From: Natronococcus pandeyae
Lineage (GTDB): Archaea > Halobacteriota > Halobacteria > Halobacteriales > Natrialbaceae
Direction of reading: 5' to 3'
DNA: 64,000 nt
Assembly (NCBI RefSeq): GCF_008122205.1
Contig: NZ_PHNJ01000006.1
Span: 186,001-250,000 of the forward strand
Made by a program: the position numbers and the translations under genes. This document shows, in pieces, positions 62,383-64,000 of this stretch; the first letter of the stretch is position 1, and each line of letters opens with the position of its first letter. Below the pieces are notes generated by a model that was not told the origin of the DNA, ran no database searches, and was given only the letters and a program-made list of their open reading frames with translations.

Positions 62383-63192
62383 TCAGGGGGAGTCGTTGAT
62401 CACGTCGACGTCGTCCGTCTCCACGGTCTCGCTGCCGGTCGCGTCTCCGTTGTCCCCCTCGTCCGCCTCGAGATACTCTCCGCGAATCACCAGCACCGGA
62501 TCGACCGTCCCTCTGGCCAGCGTCTTCGCCCGGTCGCGGAAGATGAACCGGCGAATCGACGGTCGACTCTCGCCGACGACGAGCAGGTCCTGATCGCTCG
62601 CGGCGTCGAGAATCTCCCGGGTCGGTGAGCCGTCGACGACGAGCGAGGTGTCGATCCGGTCGCGGCCGACGCCGGTGTCGGCCAGCTCGTCGACGGCAGT
62701 GTCGAGGAGTTCGGTACCGCGCTCTCGCTCGTCCTCGTCGGGGACGACGTGGAAGAACGTCACCTCGAGATCCGTGTCGATGAGCAGTCCCCCGAGGAAA
62801 CGGGCGATGTACTCGAGATTGACGTCGCCGCGGATCGCGACGAGAACGCTCTCGAGAACCGGTGCAGGGTTGAGCAGCAAGACCGCGTCGCACGACGTTT
62901 CGACCGCGACGCGTTCGAACGTCTTCAGCCGGTCGTGCGTGAAGACGAGCCGCGACGAGACGTCGAGGCAGCCGGCGTCTTCGAACACCTCGTGCAGTTC
63001 GTCGAGTTCGGCGCGGGCGCGCGTCCCGTACTGGTCGCGCGCCTGGTCCGGCGGCGTCTGTTCGGGGAGTTCGTGGTAGCCCAGCAGGACGACCGGAACC
63101 GACGCGAACGCGTCGATAACCGTCCGCGGGACGCTCTCGCCGCCGAGGACGTCGATCGGAACGAGCACGCGGTAGTCGCGAGGAGCAGCCAT
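62383..63192 (-). CDS. Universal stress protein (UspA) domain protein, paralog
   Basis: From the ATG at 63190-63192 the protein is 269 residues: [40 protein letters not shown], and [20 protein letters not shown], then DLLVVGESRPSIRRFIF and VDPVLVIRGEYLE. It shares these phrases with the Usp gene at 60667-61407, which shows duplication. Usp proteins bind ATP or other nucleotides and respond to stress. It is convergent with the preceding exoprotein gene and probably has its own promoter in 63193-63335. Confidence 0.85.
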   Translation of the reverse strand: MAAPRDYRVLVPIDVLGGESVPRTVIDAFASVPVVLLGYHELPEQTPPDQARDQYGTRARAELDELHEVFEDAGCLDVSSRLVFTHDRLKTFERVAVETSCDAVLLLNPAPVLESVLVAIRGDVNLEYIARFLGGLLIDTDLEVTFFHVVPDEDERERGTELLDTAVDELADTGVGRDRIDTSLVVDGSPTREILDAASDQDLLVVGESRPSIRRFIFRDRAKTLARGTVDPVLVIRGEYLEADEGDNGDATGSETVETDDVDVINDSP

Positions 63193-63335
63193 GATGGGGG
63201 TAAACAACATACGACAGCGAGCGTAATAGTCCTCCGTAGCAACGTCGATGACTGTCATCACGGACAACCACATCGGATGATCACTTTCACCGCGGATCCC
63301 GCAGGGTTTTTGTCGTGGCCCGCCAGTCACCGCGT

Positions 63336-64000
63336 ATGACCGAGGCGACGGGCATCGTCGGCGAATTCTTCTCGCTCAAAGAGGGCACCGACGCCGACTT
63401 GCTGGCGATGCAGTGTGGCGACTTCTACGAATTCTTCGGCGAGGACGCCGAACTCGTCAGCGAGGAACTCGATCTCAAAGTCTCCCAGAAATCCTCGCAC
63501 GGCTCCTCGTACCCGATGGCCGGCGTGCCGCTCGACGATCTGACGCCGTATCTGAAGGCGCTGGTCGAACGCGGCTACCGCGTGGCCGTCGCCGATCAGT
63601 ACGAGACCGACTCCGGACACGCACGCGAGGTCGTCAGAGTCGTCACGCCTGGCACCCTGCTCGAGACGAGCGACGCCGACGCCCAGTACCTGGCCGCGAT
63701 CGTGGCCGACTCGAGCGCCGGGTCGGCGGACGACCCTGCGTACGGACTCGCCTTCGCCGACGTGACGACCGGCCGGTTCCTCGTCGCGGAGGCCGGCGAC
63801 GCCGACGAAACGCTGACGGAACTCTACCGGTTCGACCCCGTCGAGGTGCTTCCGGGCCCCGACGTTCGGACCGACGACGACCTGCTGAATCTGGTCCGCG
63901 AGCGCGTCGACGCGACGCTGACGCTCCACGACACGGAGGCGTTCGCCCCGAAGCGGGCGACCCACGCCGTCCGCGATCAGTTCGGCGGAGAGACCGTCGA
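63336..64000 (+). CDS. mutS: DNA mismatch repair protein MutS, N-terminal part (runs off the window)
   Basis: The ATG at 63336 opens 221 codons to the window edge. The mismatch-recognition domain I is clear: LLAMQCGDFYEFFGEDAELV (the F-Y-E motif that stacks on the mispaired base), SYPMAGVPLDDLTPYLKALV, GYRVAVADQYE, and VVRVVTPGTLLE. Domain II starts near residue 125 (YGLAFADVTTGRFLVAEAG). MutS with MutL carries out mismatch repair, and haloarchaea hold several MutS genes with little effect on mutation rate; this one is of the MutS1 kind with domain I. The ATPase part lies outside. Confidence 0.9.
   Translation, partial: MTEATGIVGEFFSLKEGTDADLLAMQCGDFYEFFGEDAELVSEELDLKVSQKSSHGSSYPMAGVPLDDLTPYLKALVERGYRVAVADQYETDSGHAREVVRVVTPGTLLETSDADAQYLAAIVADSSAGSADDPAYGLAFADVTTGRFLVAEAGDADETLTELYRFDPVEVLPGPDVRTDDDLLNLVRERVDATLTLHDTEAFAPKRATHAVRDQFGGETV

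Overview
The window is a 64-kb piece of a haloarchaeal (class Halobacteria) chromosome. The predicted proteins are very rich in Asp and Glu, most genes are high G+C with C/G third positions, and TATA-like boxes often lie about 27 bases before leaderless start codons. Lineage markers agree: a Kae1-Bud32 fusion, ribosomal proteins S24e and S27ae, a ThiD-ThiN fusion, haloarchaeal surface-glycoprotein signal peptides, a PGF-CTERM tail, Tat-dependent secretion and a Bat-type helix-turn-helix regulator. The many CTCGAG words would fit the Natrialbales, but I cannot fix the genus.

Left part (1-7.2 kb): a partial ZIP transporter, a geranylgeranyl-reductase-type flavoprotein, small proteins, a BtrH-like protein, and then a more A+T-rich, gene-poor stretch. 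That stretch holds a Tat-exported protein, a DUF218/YdcF-like gene, and a stray second copy of only the last 39 codons of that DUF218 gene.

Central surface-protein island (7.8-27.7 kb): six large exported proteins encoded head to tail on the + strand. They are a triplicated PQQ-type beta-propeller with a PKD domain, an acidic adhesin-like protein, an unknown Tat protein, an Ig/PKD protein, a beta-helix protein with a DUF7282-like domain, and a subtilisin-type protease. Their exported domains are unrelated, yet all six end in the same roughly 41-44-residue two-part C-terminal module, which resembles a degenerate dockerin. A seventh gene encodes an S-layer-like glycoprotein with a PGF-CTERM anchor and no module. 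A small ribbon-helix-helix gene preceded by strong inverted repeats sits in front of the adhesin. The island looks poorer in G+C than its flanks. I consider this set (a shared terminal module on Tat and Sec cargo beside a candidate S-layer protein) the most likely undescribed system here: a cell-surface assembly or display system.

Right part (28.8-64 kb): ordinary high-G+C chromosome. It carries a blue-copper lipoprotein, uvrA, an ABC-2 export pair, the S24e/S27ae/Kae1-Bud32 block, pyroglutamyl peptidase, a Gfo/Idh/MocA oxidoreductase, an XTP/dITP pyrophosphatase, an ArsR-ArsM arsenic pair and a PIN-domain pair. Further on are a Tat-exported peptidoglycan amidase (striking in an organism without murein), a MOT1-type transporter, a DHDPS-family enzyme, an AIR-synthase-like protein, a CNNM/CorC protein, ThiD-ThiN followed by an F420-type oxidoreductase, a CsaA-like tRNA-binding protein, an APC permease with UspA partners, and the start of a MutS gene. 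Two intergenic regions share a dispersed repeat; two genes appear broken by frameshifts or stops. I found no rRNA, convincing tRNA, CRISPR array, intact transposase or integrase.
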